DNA of 64,000 nucleotides from Firm-08 sp045541535 (lineage in GTDB: Bacteria; Bacillota; Clostridia; Oscillospirales; QAKW01): contig JAZQJG010000011.1 of assembly GCA_045541535.1 (NCBI GenBank), positions 1 to 64,000 of the forward strand, written 5' to 3'. Position 1 is the first letter of the stretch; the number at the start of each line of letters is the position of its first letter. Positions 18,022-27,013 of this stretch are shown piece by piece. The position numbers and the translations under genes were made by a program. The notes beneath the pieces are model-generated. The model worked only from the letters and a program-made list of their open reading frames with translations, did no database searches and was not told where the DNA came from.

Positions 18022-19566
18022 GTGAAATACGTATTGAAACATTATGACGATATTCGTGAAAAAGTAGAGAATCTTTCGGTTGACGAGCTTCTCAAAGCCG
18101 TCATTATGCCCAATATTATTTTGGGATATAATGAAATGCCGGATGATGCGGTTTCGGTCTTTTTGCATCCTACCACCAAGCAAAAGGCAAGGGAGGCAAT
18201 TGAGAAGATGAATGGCGGCCGCGACGTTCCCGCACTCGTTGTTTCCGATATGGAGCACGGCGCAGGCGGCGCGATTACTGACGCTAATTCCGCTTTTCCG
18301 TCCATGATGGCAGCTACCGTTACGGGCGAGGAAAAGTATGCTTACGAAATGGGTGTTCTTGCGGCAAAAGAGGCGAGAGAAGCGGGTTATCATTGGACGT
18401 TCGGCCCTTGTGTCGATATTCTGATGAATCACTCCAATCCCGTTGTATCCATTCGTACGGCGGGGGATAATGCAGACGACGTTATTCAATACGGTGGTGC
18501 CTATATGCGCGGTTTGCAGGATACGGGTCTGATCGCAACGCTCAAGCATTTTCCCGGCGATGGCTGCGATGAAAACGACCAGCATCTTGCTTTGACTGTG
18601 AATCCTTTGAGTCAGCAGGAATGGGATGCCTCGTTTGGTAGAGTCTATTCCACTCTGATCGAGCAGGGTGCGATGGCGGTTATGCCGGGTCATATTTCGC
18701 TTCCTTCCTATGATGAACCCGATGAAAACGGCATTTGCCCGCCCGCAACTGTATCGAAAAAATTGCTGACGGATCTGCTTCGTAACAAGATCGGCTTTGA
18801 CGGTATTATCGTTTCCGATGGCGCCAATATGGGTGGCTTTTGCGGATACCGTAATATGTATGAGGCGGCGGCGATGTTTTTGGAGGCGGGCGGCGACTGC
18901 CTGATCTTTATTCACGCCACGCCTGAATATCTCGGTGAAATGAAAAAGCATATTGCTTCCGGCATACTGTCTATGGAATCGCTTAAAAACAGAGCATATC
19001 GTATGATGTGTTTTGCCCGACATTATTTTGAAATGCACGACGCAAACGAAACGGTGAAAAGCGACGTTGAATATACCTGCGCCATTGCAAGAGAAATTGC
19101 CGAAAAGAGCATCGAGATCGATTACGATAGGGTGGATCTCTTGCCTTACGATATTCAAAAGGATACGAGAATTGCTCATATCATTCTGGCAAATCCCGGT
19201 ATGCCGATGGATGCGGCGGAAGCCTTTACCGAGGCTTTGAAAGAACTTTCCGACAACGTGACCGCACTGTCCGATCCCGGCCCTGACAAGCTCCATAAGC
19301 TTGCCAAGAGCGGAGAATACGATCTCATCATCTGTTCGGTTATTGCGGGCGCCAGTTGGGGGCTCAATACTTGTAAACTGACGGGTCGTGTCGCCCGTAA
19401 TATGATGTGGGGCTGGACGAGAATGGGTGTGCCTGCATTGTTCGTCAACTTCTACAGTCCGTATTTTAAAGAGCAATACATTGCCTCGGTGGATACCAAC
19501 GTCAATACCTACGGCTACACCAAGCACACCATTCCTGCGCTGATTAAGAAAATCACAGGAAAATAA
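18022..19566 (+). CDS. GH3 N-terminal domain glycosidase (NagZ-like)
   Basis: A 514-residue protein without a signal peptide. The GH3 barrel carries KHFPGDG at Lys175-His176 and DQH at 186-188. These match the Asp-His dyad used as acid/base in beta-N-acetylglucosaminidases of this family. The nucleophile is Asp266 in IVSDGANMGG. A C-terminal alpha/beta domain follows (about 370-514). The start is GTG 18022 after AGAGGTG. Codon choice is slightly more AT-rich than in GH20. It probably acts on the same amino-sugar glycans as GH20; the exact substrate is open. Confidence 0.85.
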   Translation: MKYVLKHYDDIREKVENLSVDELLKAVIMPNIILGYNEMPDDAVSVFLHPTTKQKAREAIEKMNGGRDVPALVVSDMEHGAGGAITDANSAFPSMMAATVTGEEKYAYEMGVLAAKEAREAGYHWTFGPCVDILMNHSNPVVSIRTAGDNADDVIQYGGAYMRGLQDTGLIATLKHFPGDGCDENDQHLALTVNPLSQQEWDASFGRVYSTLIEQGAMAVMPGHISLPSYDEPDENGICPPATVSKKLLTDLLRNKIGFDGIIVSDGANMGGFCGYRNMYEAAAMFLEAGGDCLIFIHATPEYLGEMKKHIASGILSMESLKNRAYRMMCFARHYFEMHDANETVKSDVEYTCAIAREIAEKSIEIDYDRVDLLPYDIQKDTRIAHIILANPGMPMDAAEAFTEALKELSDNVTALSDPGPDKLHKLAKSGEYDLIICSVIAGASWGLNTCKLTGRVARNMMWGWTRMGVPALFVNFYSPYFKEQYIASVDTNVNTYGYTKHTIPALIKKITGK

Positions 19567-19575
19567 ATGATACTT

Positions 19576-19617
19576 AAAAAGGCTTTGAGCATTTAGCTCA
19601 AAGCCTTTTTTTACTTA
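19576..19617. terminator. shared convergent terminator
   Basis: A perfect 15-bp stem (19576-19590 with 19596-19610), loop ATTTA, with a T-run on both sides. It ends GH3 on the plus strand and touches the stop codon of the minus-strand oxidoreductase at 19611. Confidence 0.9.
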
Positions 19618-20597
19618 GATAGTGTGAGGGCGTCGTGGAGCATTTGCTGGGCGGCTACGCCGTCGGCGAAGTTTGCCAAAATGGGGGAGGGCTCGCCTTG
19701 CTCCAAACCGTGGATAAAAGTGGTGATGGCCGCCTTGTGACTGCCGTAAAACATACCCATATCGTGCTTTCCGTCGGGATAATGAAGCAGATCCAGCAGC
19801 TCTTTTCCGGCGGTATAGGTGATGGTTTGCTTGCTTACAATATCATAAAATTCCAGCTCGTACGGGCGATCAAAAAGGATCCGCAGGCTACCCTTATGAC
19901 CAAAGACCTCCAGCCCGTTTTCGCCGCTTCTGCCGGCAGAGATGCGGGAGATTTCCAGATAACCCTTGCCGGCATCACTTTGGAGAGTGCAACGGGCGTA
20001 TTCGTCCACCTCGGTGCGCTCGGGAAATTCCGTATGTTGTTCACAGGCGATCACTCGGCTCTCACCGAATACAAAACGGCACAGATCAAACAGATGGATG
20101 CCCAGATCTGCCAGCGCTCCGCCGCCTGCCGCCGCCGTCATTCGCCACGCTTTGGGACGGGGTAGCACGTAGGAATCGTGGAGAAAGGCACCCTTGTAAT
20201 AAATGATCTTGCCGATCTTTTCCTCCGCCAGCGCCTGCCTCAGCAAATGAACGCAGGGTAAAAACCGATAGTTAAAGGCCATACCGTTATACAGCCCTTT
20301 TTCCGCAAAGGCGGCCTGTATTTCCTTGGCCTCCACCAGTGTGGCGGCCAGTGGCTTTTCACAGTAAACGGGCAGATTTTTGGCCGCCGCCTGTAGGGAG
20401 AGGGCCTTGTGGGAATCGTTGGGGGTGCAAATGTCCAAAAAGAGCGGCTTGTTCTCGGTGGCCGTCTCAAAATCCGTATAGATGCCTTCCGTCTGTTGTT
20501 CGGGCTGCCGCCGCACCAAATATTCGGCGGGTAGGGGCGCCGTCTCTGCGTGTACGCCGCCGATATATCCTTTTCCCGCAATCAAAAAATGCTTCAT
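19611..20597 (-). CDS. Gfo/Idh/MocA family oxidoreductase
   Basis: NAD(P)-dependent sugar or inositol dehydrogenase-like enzyme, 328 residues. The Rossmann N-terminus reads LIAGKGYIGGVHAE. YCEKPLA (near residue 87) is the family's catalytic-lysine motif. The start is ATG 20597 after AAAGGATC; the frame stays open about 290 nt further but without homology and across the divergent promoter region. The substrate is unknown. It is divergent from the PBP gene. Confidence 0.88.
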   Translation of the reverse strand: MKHFLIAGKGYIGGVHAETAPLPAEYLVRRQPEQQTEGIYTDFETATENKPLFLDICTPNDSHKALSLQAAAKNLPVYCEKPLAATLVEAKEIQAAFAEKGLYNGMAFNYRFLPCVHLLRQALAEEKIGKIIYYKGAFLHDSYVLPRPKAWRMTAAAGGGALADLGIHLFDLCRFVFGESRVIACEQHTEFPERTEVDEYARCTLQSDAGKGYLEISRISAGRSGENGLEVFGHKGSLRILFDRPYELEFYDIVSKQTITYTAGKELLDLLHYPDGKHDMGMFYGSHKAAITTFIHGLEQGEPSPILANFADGVAAQQMLHDALTLSK

Positions 20598-20619
20598 TTG
20601 ATCAGATCCTTTCTCTCCC

Positions 20620-20648
20620 AGTGTAGCAGGAATTTGCGGGAAAAGCAA
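20620..20648 (-). promoter_or_regulatory. promoter of the Gfo/Idh/MocA gene
   Basis: Minus-strand TTGCTT (20643-20648), 17-nt spacer, TACACT (20620-20625), about 20 nt before the start codon. Confidence 0.5.
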
Positions 20649-20691
20649 TATTTTTATCCGTTCTGTCAAAACTATAAGCGGAGGTGAGGGT

Positions 20692-22296
20692 ATGGAAAAA
20701 CGAATGCGTCTGCTTCGCCTGTTCTTTTTGCTCTGTTGTCCGGTGCTGATTCTTTGGCTTGGGTTTTTGATGCTTGGCGGTGTAAAGGAGCGGGCGGCGG
20801 CAAGCGTGGGCGCCCGCACCCGCAGTACGCCGCTGTATTCTCTCAAAGGAACGGTGTATGACGTCCATCTCCGACCCATCACCAACGCTTCGGAGTGCTA
20901 TTATCTTTTGATCGATCCCCGCAGTTTTCCCCGCAGTAAGGTGGGGGAATTGGCAGAGGTGTGCAATCTTTCCGTACAGGAACTGTCCTTGCGATTGGAA
21001 CGGGAGAGCCCCTTCGTACTGGAAACGGATACAAAGCCTGCGGCTTCCGTCGGACTTTATTCCTTTAAGGGCATCCGCCGTTACGGTGATGTGGCCGATC
21101 ATTTGGTGGGATACGTCAACGGAGAATCGGAAGGCGTGTCGGGGCTGGAAAAAAGCTATAACAGCGTGCTCTCCTATTTTGGCCAGAGCGGCACGCTCCA
21201 TTATACCGCCGACGGACGGAGCAATCCTCTGCTTGGACTTGGCATTACGGTGGAGGAAGAAAAACGGGGGATGAGCAACGGTGTGATCACCACGCTGGAA
21301 CTGGATATACAACGGGATCTGGAGGCGGCGATGGATCAATACGTGCACAAAGGGGCCGCCGTGGTACTGGATATCCACAGCGGTGAGATCCGCGCCATGG
21401 TGTCCCGCCCCGATTTTGATACCGGACGGGTGGCGGATTATCTGGATTCCGCCGAGGGGGAACTGATCAATCGGTCCCTTGGCGCCCAAACAGTGGGCTC
21501 GGTATTTAAAATCGTGGTGGCGGCCGCCGCTATTGAAAATAAATTGGACGTGTATCAATGCGACTGTAACGGCAGCATCACCGTGGGAGACCGCTCTTTT
21601 ACCTGCCCGCTGGAGGGTGGACACGGTGCGATGGGGCTGGAAACCGCCTTTGCCCAAAGCTGTAATACCTATTTTATTGCCTTGGGGCAGATGCTGGGCA
21701 CCGACAAGGTGATGGAAATGGCCACCCGTCTGGGATTTGGCGAGCGACTGGAGATCGCCGACGGACTATCGGCCGCCGGCGGCAGACTGCCCGACGTCAC
21801 CGGTAATTCCGCCAAACAGTTGGCCAATTTCAGCATCGGGCAGGGGGATCTCACTGCTTCTCCCTTGCAGATTGCCCGCATGGCGGCGCTGTGCGGTAAC
21901 GGGGGATATCTGCTCCGTCCCACCTGTTTTCAGGGGTATTATATTGACGAACAGATCAAAAACGAGCAATGGGTGGAATACAGCACCCGTGTGCTGTCGC
22001 AGGAAACGGCCGAGCGTTTGCGAGCTCTTTGTATTACGGCGGTAGAGCAGGGGACGGGACAAGGGGCGGCTCCCACCCGGGGCGGCGCCGGCGGCAAGAC
22101 CTCCAGCGCCCAGACCGGCGTGTTTGATGAGAAGGGAAAGGAACTGCTCAACACCTATTTTGCCGGCTTTTATCCCGCCGATAAACCGGAATATGCCATT
22201 GCGGTATTCGCCGAGGACGGTGTCTCAGGCGGTAAGACTTGCGCCCCGGTGTTTCGGGCGGTGTGTCAGGGAATTCTGGAGAGAAAAAAGGATTGA
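20692..22296 (+). CDS. class B penicillin-binding protein (transpeptidase)
   Basis: A 534-residue protein with one N-terminal membrane anchor (about residues 8-28) and an extracellular part. A dimerisation-type region is followed by a transpeptidase domain. The active-site Ser270 lies in SVFK (270-273), SCN is at 323-325, and the third motif reads KTS (469-471) instead of KTG. The family cross-links peptidoglycan stem peptides. It is shorter than FtsI or SpoVD and has no PASTA domain. It could be a PBP2/SpoVD relative working with a SEDS protein such as RodA. GGAGGTGA precedes ATG 20692. Confidence 0.87.
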   Translation: MEKRMRLLRLFFLLCCPVLILWLGFLMLGGVKERAAASVGARTRSTPLYSLKGTVYDVHLRPITNASECYYLLIDPRSFPRSKVGELAEVCNLSVQELSLRLERESPFVLETDTKPAASVGLYSFKGIRRYGDVADHLVGYVNGESEGVSGLEKSYNSVLSYFGQSGTLHYTADGRSNPLLGLGITVEEEKRGMSNGVITTLELDIQRDLEAAMDQYVHKGAAVVLDIHSGEIRAMVSRPDFDTGRVADYLDSAEGELINRSLGAQTVGSVFKIVVAAAAIENKLDVYQCDCNGSITVGDRSFTCPLEGGHGAMGLETAFAQSCNTYFIALGQMLGTDKVMEMATRLGFGERLEIADGLSAAGGRLPDVTGNSAKQLANFSIGQGDLTASPLQIARMAALCGNGGYLLRPTCFQGYYIDEQIKNEQWVEYSTRVLSQETAERLRALCITAVEQGTGQGAAPTRGGAGGKTSSAQTGVFDEKGKELLNTYFAGFYPADKPEYAIAVFAEDGVSGGKTCAPVFRAVCQGILERKKD

Positions 22297-22321
22297 CAGA
22301 TGCTTATTAATTTTATATAAT
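22293..22321 (+). promoter_or_regulatory. consensus promoter of the alaS T-box leader
   Basis: TTGACA (22293-22298), 17 nt, TATAAT (22316-22321): a perfect match to the housekeeping consensus. The -35 box overlaps the stop codon of the PBP gene. Confidence 0.85.
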
Positions 22322-22327
22322 ACTGAT

Positions 22328-22555
22328 GTATGATATTAATATTGTCCGTAATGACGAAAAAGGTCTGCTTTGTAAGCTTTTCTTTGCAGAGAGGAAGCGC
22401 CGTGGCTGTAAGCCTTCCGAAAAGCTTTGGCGGATTGCCGCTTTCCGAACGGGCACGCTTGCCTGCGTTATCGGTAAATCAAGGAGGCACTTTGTGCAAT
22501 CGGGGTGGTACCGCGGAACTTCCGTCCCCGTTTGAACAGGGGGCTTTTTCTATTT
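22328..22555 (+). promoter_or_regulatory. T-box riboswitch controlling alaS
   Basis: The leader binds uncharged tRNA and decides between terminator and antiterminator. The conserved T-box GGTGGTACCGCGG is at 22504-22516. An AGAGAGG-type Stem I element is at 22389-22394. The competing terminator pairs 22524-22529 with 22539-22544 and is followed by TTTTTCTATTTT. A GCT triplet at 22424-22426 in the 3' half of Stem I fits an alanine specifier, which matches the downstream gene; the exact specifier loop was judged by eye. AlaRS and probably the genes after it rise when charged tRNA-Ala is scarce. Confidence 0.92.
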
Positions 22556-22570
22556 TGGGAGGAAAATAAA

Positions 22571-25195
22571 ATGAAGTACATGGGACTGGGTGAGATCAGA
22601 GAAAAGTATCTGGCATTTTTTGAATCCAAGGGGCATCTGCGCCTGGGCAGTTTTTCTTTGGTACCCCAAAATGACAAATCGTTGTTGCTGATCAATTCCG
22701 GTATGGCGCCGATGAAAAAGTATTTTACCGGGGAGGTAACCCCGCCCCGCAACCGCGTGACCACCTGTCAGAAATGTATCCGTACGCCGGATCTGGAGCG
22801 TGTGGGTCATACCGCCCGTCACGGCACTTATTTTGAAATGCTGGGCAACTTCTCCTTCGGTGATTATTTCAAAGTAGAAGCGATCCAATGGTCTTGGGAG
22901 TTTTTGACCGAGGTGATGGAAATTCCCGGCGACCTGCTCTGGCCCTCTATCTATGAAGAGGATGACGAGGCCTATGATATCTGGAAAAACGTTATCGGCG
23001 TACCCGAGGAGCATATCGTGCGTTTGGGTAAGGCGGATAACTTCTGGGAGCACGGCACCGGCCCCTGCGGCCCCTGCTCCGAGATCTATTTTGACCGTGG
23101 TGAAAAATACGGCTGTGGCTCCCCGGACTGCAAGCCCGGCTGTGATTGCGACCGCTATATGGAAATCTGGAATAACGTGTTTTCCCAGTTCAACAATATG
23201 GGAGACGGCACCTATACCGAGCTGGAGCATAAGAACATTGATACCGGTATGGGTCTGGAGCGTCTGGCCTGCGTAATGCAGGGTGTGGACAATATGTTTG
23301 AGGTGGACACCATCCGTAAGATTCTGGATCACGTTTGCGCCCTCAGCGGTGTTACGTATGGCGAGGACAAGCAGAATGATATCTCCATCCGTGCCATCAC
23401 CGACCACGCCAGAGCCGCCACCTTTATGATCAGTGACGGTATTACCCCCTCCAACGAGGGCCGTGGTTACGTACTGCGCCGTCTGATTCGTCGCGCCGCC
23501 CGTCACGGCAGAATGATCGGTATCGATCACGCTTTCTTGCCCGAACTGTGCGACGTGGTCATTGCTGAAAATAAGGACGGTTATCCGGAGCTTGCCGAGC
23601 GCCGGGAACTGATCAAAAAGGTTATCTCCCATGAGGAGTCCGCATTTTCCAAAACCATTGATCAGGGTCTTTCCATGCTGGAGGGATTAACCAAGGCCGG
23701 CGGTACCCTGTCCGGTCAGGACGCCTTTAAGCTGTATGATACCTTCGGCTTCCCCTTGGATCTGACCAAGGATATTTTAGCAGAAAAGAATATGGATCTG
23801 GATGAAGAGGGCTTTAATCAGTTGATGCAGGAACAGCGTCAGCGTGCCCGTGAGGGTCGTAAGGCGGCCGACGGCGAGAGCTGGAAGAGCAACGAGATCG
23901 CCTTTGACGGTATCGATGCCACCACCTTTGCCGGATATGATGAAAATACCGTTACCGCAACGGTAGCCGCTCTTGCCACCGACGGTGAGGTGGCGGATAT
24001 GATCGGCGAAGGCGCCAAGGGTATTATGGTGCTGGATCGCACCTCCTTCTATGCCGAGAGCGGCGGTCAGGTAGGGGACACCGGCGTGATCGTCAGCGGC
24101 AATAACCGCTTTGTGGTGGAGGATACCAAGAAAAACGCCTCCGGTCTCTTCACTCATTTCGGTCACGTGGAGAGCGGTGTGTTCACCGTTGGCGACCGTG
24201 TGGAGGCACAGATTGACGTTGCCCGTCGCAATGCCATTCGCCGTAACCATACGGCGGCCCATCTGTTGCAGGCGGCCCTGCGTGAAGTGCTGGGTACTCA
24301 CGTGGAGCAGGCCGGTCAGCTGGTTAACGAAAAAGAGGTTCGCTTTGACTTTACTCATTTCTCCGCCCTTACGGCAGAGGAGATTGGCAAGGTAGAAGCC
24401 TTGGTCAACGCCGCCATTCTGGACGGCAAAAACGTAGACGTGCGCGAAATGCCCATTGAAGAAGCTAAAAAGCTGGGCGCAATGGCGCTGTTTGGCGAAA
24501 AGTACGGCGAAACCGTACGGGTCGTTAACGTAGAGGGTACTTCTATTGAATTCTGCGGTGGTACGCATATTGACAATGCCGGCAAAATCGGCCTGTTCAA
24601 GATCATCGCCGAAAACGGTGTAGCCAGTGGTGTGCGCCGTATTGAGGCCTTGACCGGTACCGGTGTGTTGGCACGTCTTGCCACCGCCGAGCAGACCTTG
24701 CACGCCGCCTGCGCCGAGCTGAAGGTCAATCAGCCCTCGGAACTTACCGCGAAATGTAAAGCGGTGATTGCCGAAGGAAAAGAAAAGGATAAGAAGATTG
24801 CCGCTTTGGAGAGTAAACTGGCAGAAGGCGGCGTGGAGGAGTTGTTGAAAAACGCCCGTCCCGTGGGTGCAGTGCGTGTAGCCGCTACCGTACTTAAGGA
24901 TGTTAAAGGTGACGCTCTGCGCCGTATGGCCGAAAAGCTGAAGGATAAGGCGGAGGATCTGGCTGTTGTTCTGATCGCTGTGGATGGCGCCAAGGCAACC
25001 ATTTGCGCCGCTTGCGGTAAAAAGGCGGTGGCATCCGGTATGCACGCCGGTAAGCTGGTTTCCGCTACGGCGGCACTCACCGGCGGTAAAGGCGGCGGTA
25101 AGCCGGATATGGCTATGGCCGGTGTGGGCGACGTAAATAAGATCGATGCCGCTTTGGCAGGGGTTTTGGCCATTGTGGAGGATCTGCTGAAATAA
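22571..25195 (+). CDS. alaS: alanyl-tRNA synthetase
   Basis: Class II synthetase, 874 residues. Catalytic-core blocks include FFESKGH and the GPCGPCSEIYFDRG segment. The editing domain has HTAAHLL and CGGTH as zinc ligands. The C-terminal oligomerisation and DHHA1 region is Gly-rich. The start is ATG 22571, 8 nt after GGGAGG and just beyond the T-box terminator; further open frame upstream lies in the leader. It leads a run with the HIT, phosphoribosyltransferase and F420 ligase-like genes at 12-20 nt spacing. Confidence 0.98.
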   Translation: MKYMGLGEIREKYLAFFESKGHLRLGSFSLVPQNDKSLLLINSGMAPMKKYFTGEVTPPRNRVTTCQKCIRTPDLERVGHTARHGTYFEMLGNFSFGDYFKVEAIQWSWEFLTEVMEIPGDLLWPSIYEEDDEAYDIWKNVIGVPEEHIVRLGKADNFWEHGTGPCGPCSEIYFDRGEKYGCGSPDCKPGCDCDRYMEIWNNVFSQFNNMGDGTYTELEHKNIDTGMGLERLACVMQGVDNMFEVDTIRKILDHVCALSGVTYGEDKQNDISIRAITDHARAATFMISDGITPSNEGRGYVLRRLIRRAARHGRMIGIDHAFLPELCDVVIAENKDGYPELAERRELIKKVISHEESAFSKTIDQGLSMLEGLTKAGGTLSGQDAFKLYDTFGFPLDLTKDILAEKNMDLDEEGFNQLMQEQRQRAREGRKAADGESWKSNEIAFDGIDATTFAGYDENTVTATVAALATDGEVADMIGEGAKGIMVLDRTSFYAESGGQVGDTGVIVSGNNRFVVEDTKKNASGLFTHFGHVESGVFTVGDRVEAQIDVARRNAIRRNHTAAHLLQAALREVLGTHVEQAGQLVNEKEVRFDFTHFSALTAEEIGKVEALVNAAILDGKNVDVREMPIEEAKKLGAMALFGEKYGETVRVVNVEGTSIEFCGGTHIDNAGKIGLFKIIAENGVASGVRRIEALTGTGVLARLATAEQTLHAACAELKVNQPSELTAKCKAVIAEGKEKDKKIAALESKLAEGGVEELLKNARPVGAVRVAATVLKDVKGDALRRMAEKLKDKAEDLAVVLIAVDGAKATICAACGKKAVASGMHAGKLVSATAALTGGKGGGKPDMAMAGVGDVNKIDAALAGVLAIVEDLLK

Positions 25196-25207
25196 GGAGG
25201 TATACTT

Positions 25208-25549
25208 ATGACGGATTGTATTTTTTGCAAAATCGCTTGCGGCGAAATCCCCAGCACCAAGGTATACGAGGATGAACTGTGCGTTGCCTTTAAAGATCTG
25301 AATCCTGCGGCAAAGGTGCACGTACTGGTGATTCCCAAGGAGCATATTTCTTCCCTTGCCTGTGTTAACGGTGATAACAGCAAGATCATTGCACATATCT
25401 TTGAAACCATTCCCGTAATTGCGGATCAGTTGGGTCTTATAAACGGTTTCCGGTTGGTCAGCAATTGCGGCCCCGATGCCTGCCAGAGTGTGCAGCATCT
25501 GCACTTTCATATTCTCGGCGGTGAGCAACTGGCTGAGAAAATGTGTTGA
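25208..25549 (+). CDS. HIT family protein (HINT-type purine nucleoside phosphoramidase)
   Basis: A 113-residue protein with the histidine triad HLHFH near the C-terminus (within QHLHFHILGG) and CKIACGEIP at the N-terminus, as in HinT. HINT proteins hydrolyse AMP-lysine and aminoacyl-adenylates, a plausible partner for a tRNA synthetase gene. It starts 12 nt after alaS with AAGGAGG. Confidence 0.94.
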   Translation: MTDCIFCKIACGEIPSTKVYEDELCVAFKDLNPAAKVHVLVIPKEHISSLACVNGDNSKIIAHIFETIPVIADQLGLINGFRLVSNCGPDACQSVQHLHFHILGGEQLAEKMC

Positions 25550-25564
25550 ACGGAGGAATAAAAA

Positions 25565-26113
25565 ATGCAGGATAGAAAATACTATCGTATCAAAGTAGCG
25601 GGCGTAGAGCGGGATCTGCCCATCTGCCCGGTAAACGAGCATCTGGATATTGCGGGTTTTGTCATTTTCGGTGACGTGGAGCTTACTGTTAAAACGGCGG
25701 AGGCTTTGGTGAAAAAACTGCCGGAGCACGACGTGCTGATCACTGCCGAGTCCAAGGGCATTCCGCTGGTTCACGAGATGGCCAGACAAACCGGCGTTAA
25801 CCGTTACGTGCTGGCACGTAAGGCACCCAAACTGTATATGACCGACGTGTTTACCGTGGAAGTCAATTCCATCACCACCGATCATCAGCAGATTTTGTGC
25901 ATTGACGGTAAGGATGCGGAATATATGAAGGGCAAGCGTGTGGTGATTGTGGACGACGTGATCTCCACCGGTGAGTCCCTGAAGGCTTTGGAAACTCTGG
26001 TTGAAAAAGCGGGCGGAAATATCGTGGGTCGTATGGCGATTCTGGCAGAGGGCGATGCCGCAAAGCGGGACGATCTGATCTTTTTGGAAGAACTGCCCCT
26101 GTTTTTTAAATAA
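25565..26113 (+). CDS. phosphoribosyltransferase, adenine-PRT-like
   Basis: 182 residues with the PRPP-binding motif VVIVDDVISTGES (about residues 122-134) and the TAESKGIPLVHEMAR segment near residues 60-74, which resembles Apt. The family makes a nucleotide from a base and PRPP. Because the N-terminus is unlike classical Apt, I call only the family. It sits 15 nt after the HIT gene in the alaS run. Confidence 0.82.
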   Translation: MQDRKYYRIKVAGVERDLPICPVNEHLDIAGFVIFGDVELTVKTAEALVKKLPEHDVLITAESKGIPLVHEMARQTGVNRYVLARKAPKLYMTDVFTVEVNSITTDHQQILCIDGKDAEYMKGKRVVIVDDVISTGESLKALETLVEKAGGNIVGRMAILAEGDAAKRDDLIFLEELPLFFK

Positions 26114-26132
26114 ACGAAAGGAAACGATAAAA

Positions 26133-26828
26133 ATGGCAGAAATGGTAGCAAACGAAGGCAAAAATCTGGTAATTAAGGTGGACGGTAAGTCCTATCAGCG
26201 TATTCCGATCAAAACCAAGGTGGTGGGAAAAGAAGATACGATTCCCGCCGTGGCAAAGGAATTTGCCGCCGAGCATATGCAGGAAGGGGACATCCTTTTC
26301 ATTTCCGAGAAGTGCGTTGCCTGCACCCAGGAGCGTGCCATTCCGATGAAGGATATTCATCCCAGCCCGTTGGCAAAGCTGTTGTGTAAATTTGTGTACA
26401 AATCTCCCTACGGCATTGGTCTGTCCATCCCCGAAACGATGGAGATGGCCCTGCGGGAGTGCGGTACCATCAAGATTCTGTGGGCCGCTTTTTGGTCTGC
26501 TTTGGGTAAAATGGTGGGTAAGCGCGGTATTTTCTATGATATTGCCGGTCCCAAGGCCCGTTCCATCGACGGTCCCTGTGATTGCACCCTGCCGCCCTAT
26601 AACGAATACGTGGTGTTGGGCCCTGCCGATCCCGACGGCGTGGCAAAGGATACCGCCGCGGCCATCGGTCATAAGGTAGCCATCATTGACGTCAACGATA
26701 TTGACGGCGTAATTCTGGGCGTTTCCGATCCTTCTATGGATAAGGAATGGCTGGTGCGTGTGCTGAAGGACAATCCGTTGGGCCAGTCCCGTCAGCAGAC
26801 TCCCATGGGCATTATCAGAGAAATTTAA
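26133..26828 (+). CDS. coenzyme F420-0:L-glutamate ligase-like (CofE-family) protein
   Basis: 231 residues resembling the CofE catalytic domain (PF01996): IPIKTKVV and GDILFISEKCVA in the N-terminal third, then AGPKARSIDGPCDC and a C-terminal ILGVSDPSMDKEWL. CofE adds glutamate to F420-0 by a GTP-dependent amide ligation. F420 is not expected in an ordinary clostridium and no cof genes are nearby, so the true substrate is probably another acid. It is the last gene of the alaS run. Confidence 0.78.
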   Translation: MAEMVANEGKNLVIKVDGKSYQRIPIKTKVVGKEDTIPAVAKEFAAEHMQEGDILFISEKCVACTQERAIPMKDIHPSPLAKLLCKFVYKSPYGIGLSIPETMEMALRECGTIKILWAAFWSALGKMVGKRGIFYDIAGPKARSIDGPCDCTLPPYNEYVVLGPADPDGVAKDTAAAIGHKVAIIDVNDIDGVILGVSDPSMDKEWLVRVLKDNPLGQSRQQTPMGIIREI

Positions 26829-26836
26829 AAAAACTC

Positions 26837-26865
26837 TTGACACGCCCCGACGGGTGTGATACAAT
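26837..26865 (+). promoter_or_regulatory. promoter of infC-rpmI-rplT
   Basis: TTGACA (26837-26842), 17 nt, TACAAT (26860-26865). Confidence 0.8.
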
Positions 26866-26871
26866 GTTTGA

Positions 26872-27000
26872 GCAATGAAGTAGGATAGTATGTCTGTTCT
26901 CACCTCGGCACAATGGCGTGACCGACGGTTAATACAAAAAATGTTAACGCATTTGCTGTAAGGAAAACGGACATATTATGTCCGTTTTTCAATTTTTCAG
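26872..27000 (+). promoter_or_regulatory. L20-type leader with terminator and antiterminator
   Basis: The terminator is a perfect 11-bp stem (26964-26974 with 26978-26988) followed by a T-rich tail up to 26997. The stretch 26889-26898 is complementary over 10 bp (one G-U) to 26966-26975, the 5' arm of that terminator. It can therefore form an antiterminator, or be displaced. This is the logic known for the Firmicute infC operon, where L20 causes premature termination. Confidence 0.8.
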
Positions 27001-27013
27001 GAGGTGTTGAAGT

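Noticed and set aside
18007..19527. 506-codon antisense frame opposite GH3
   Set aside because: The plus-strand GH3 has clear motifs; the antisense product does not.
23777..26161. 794-codon open frame antisense to alaS and the HIT/PRT genes
   Set aside because: It is a shadow of biased codon usage on the plus strand; its product is His/Gln/Gly-rich with no recognisable domain and no ribosome binding site.
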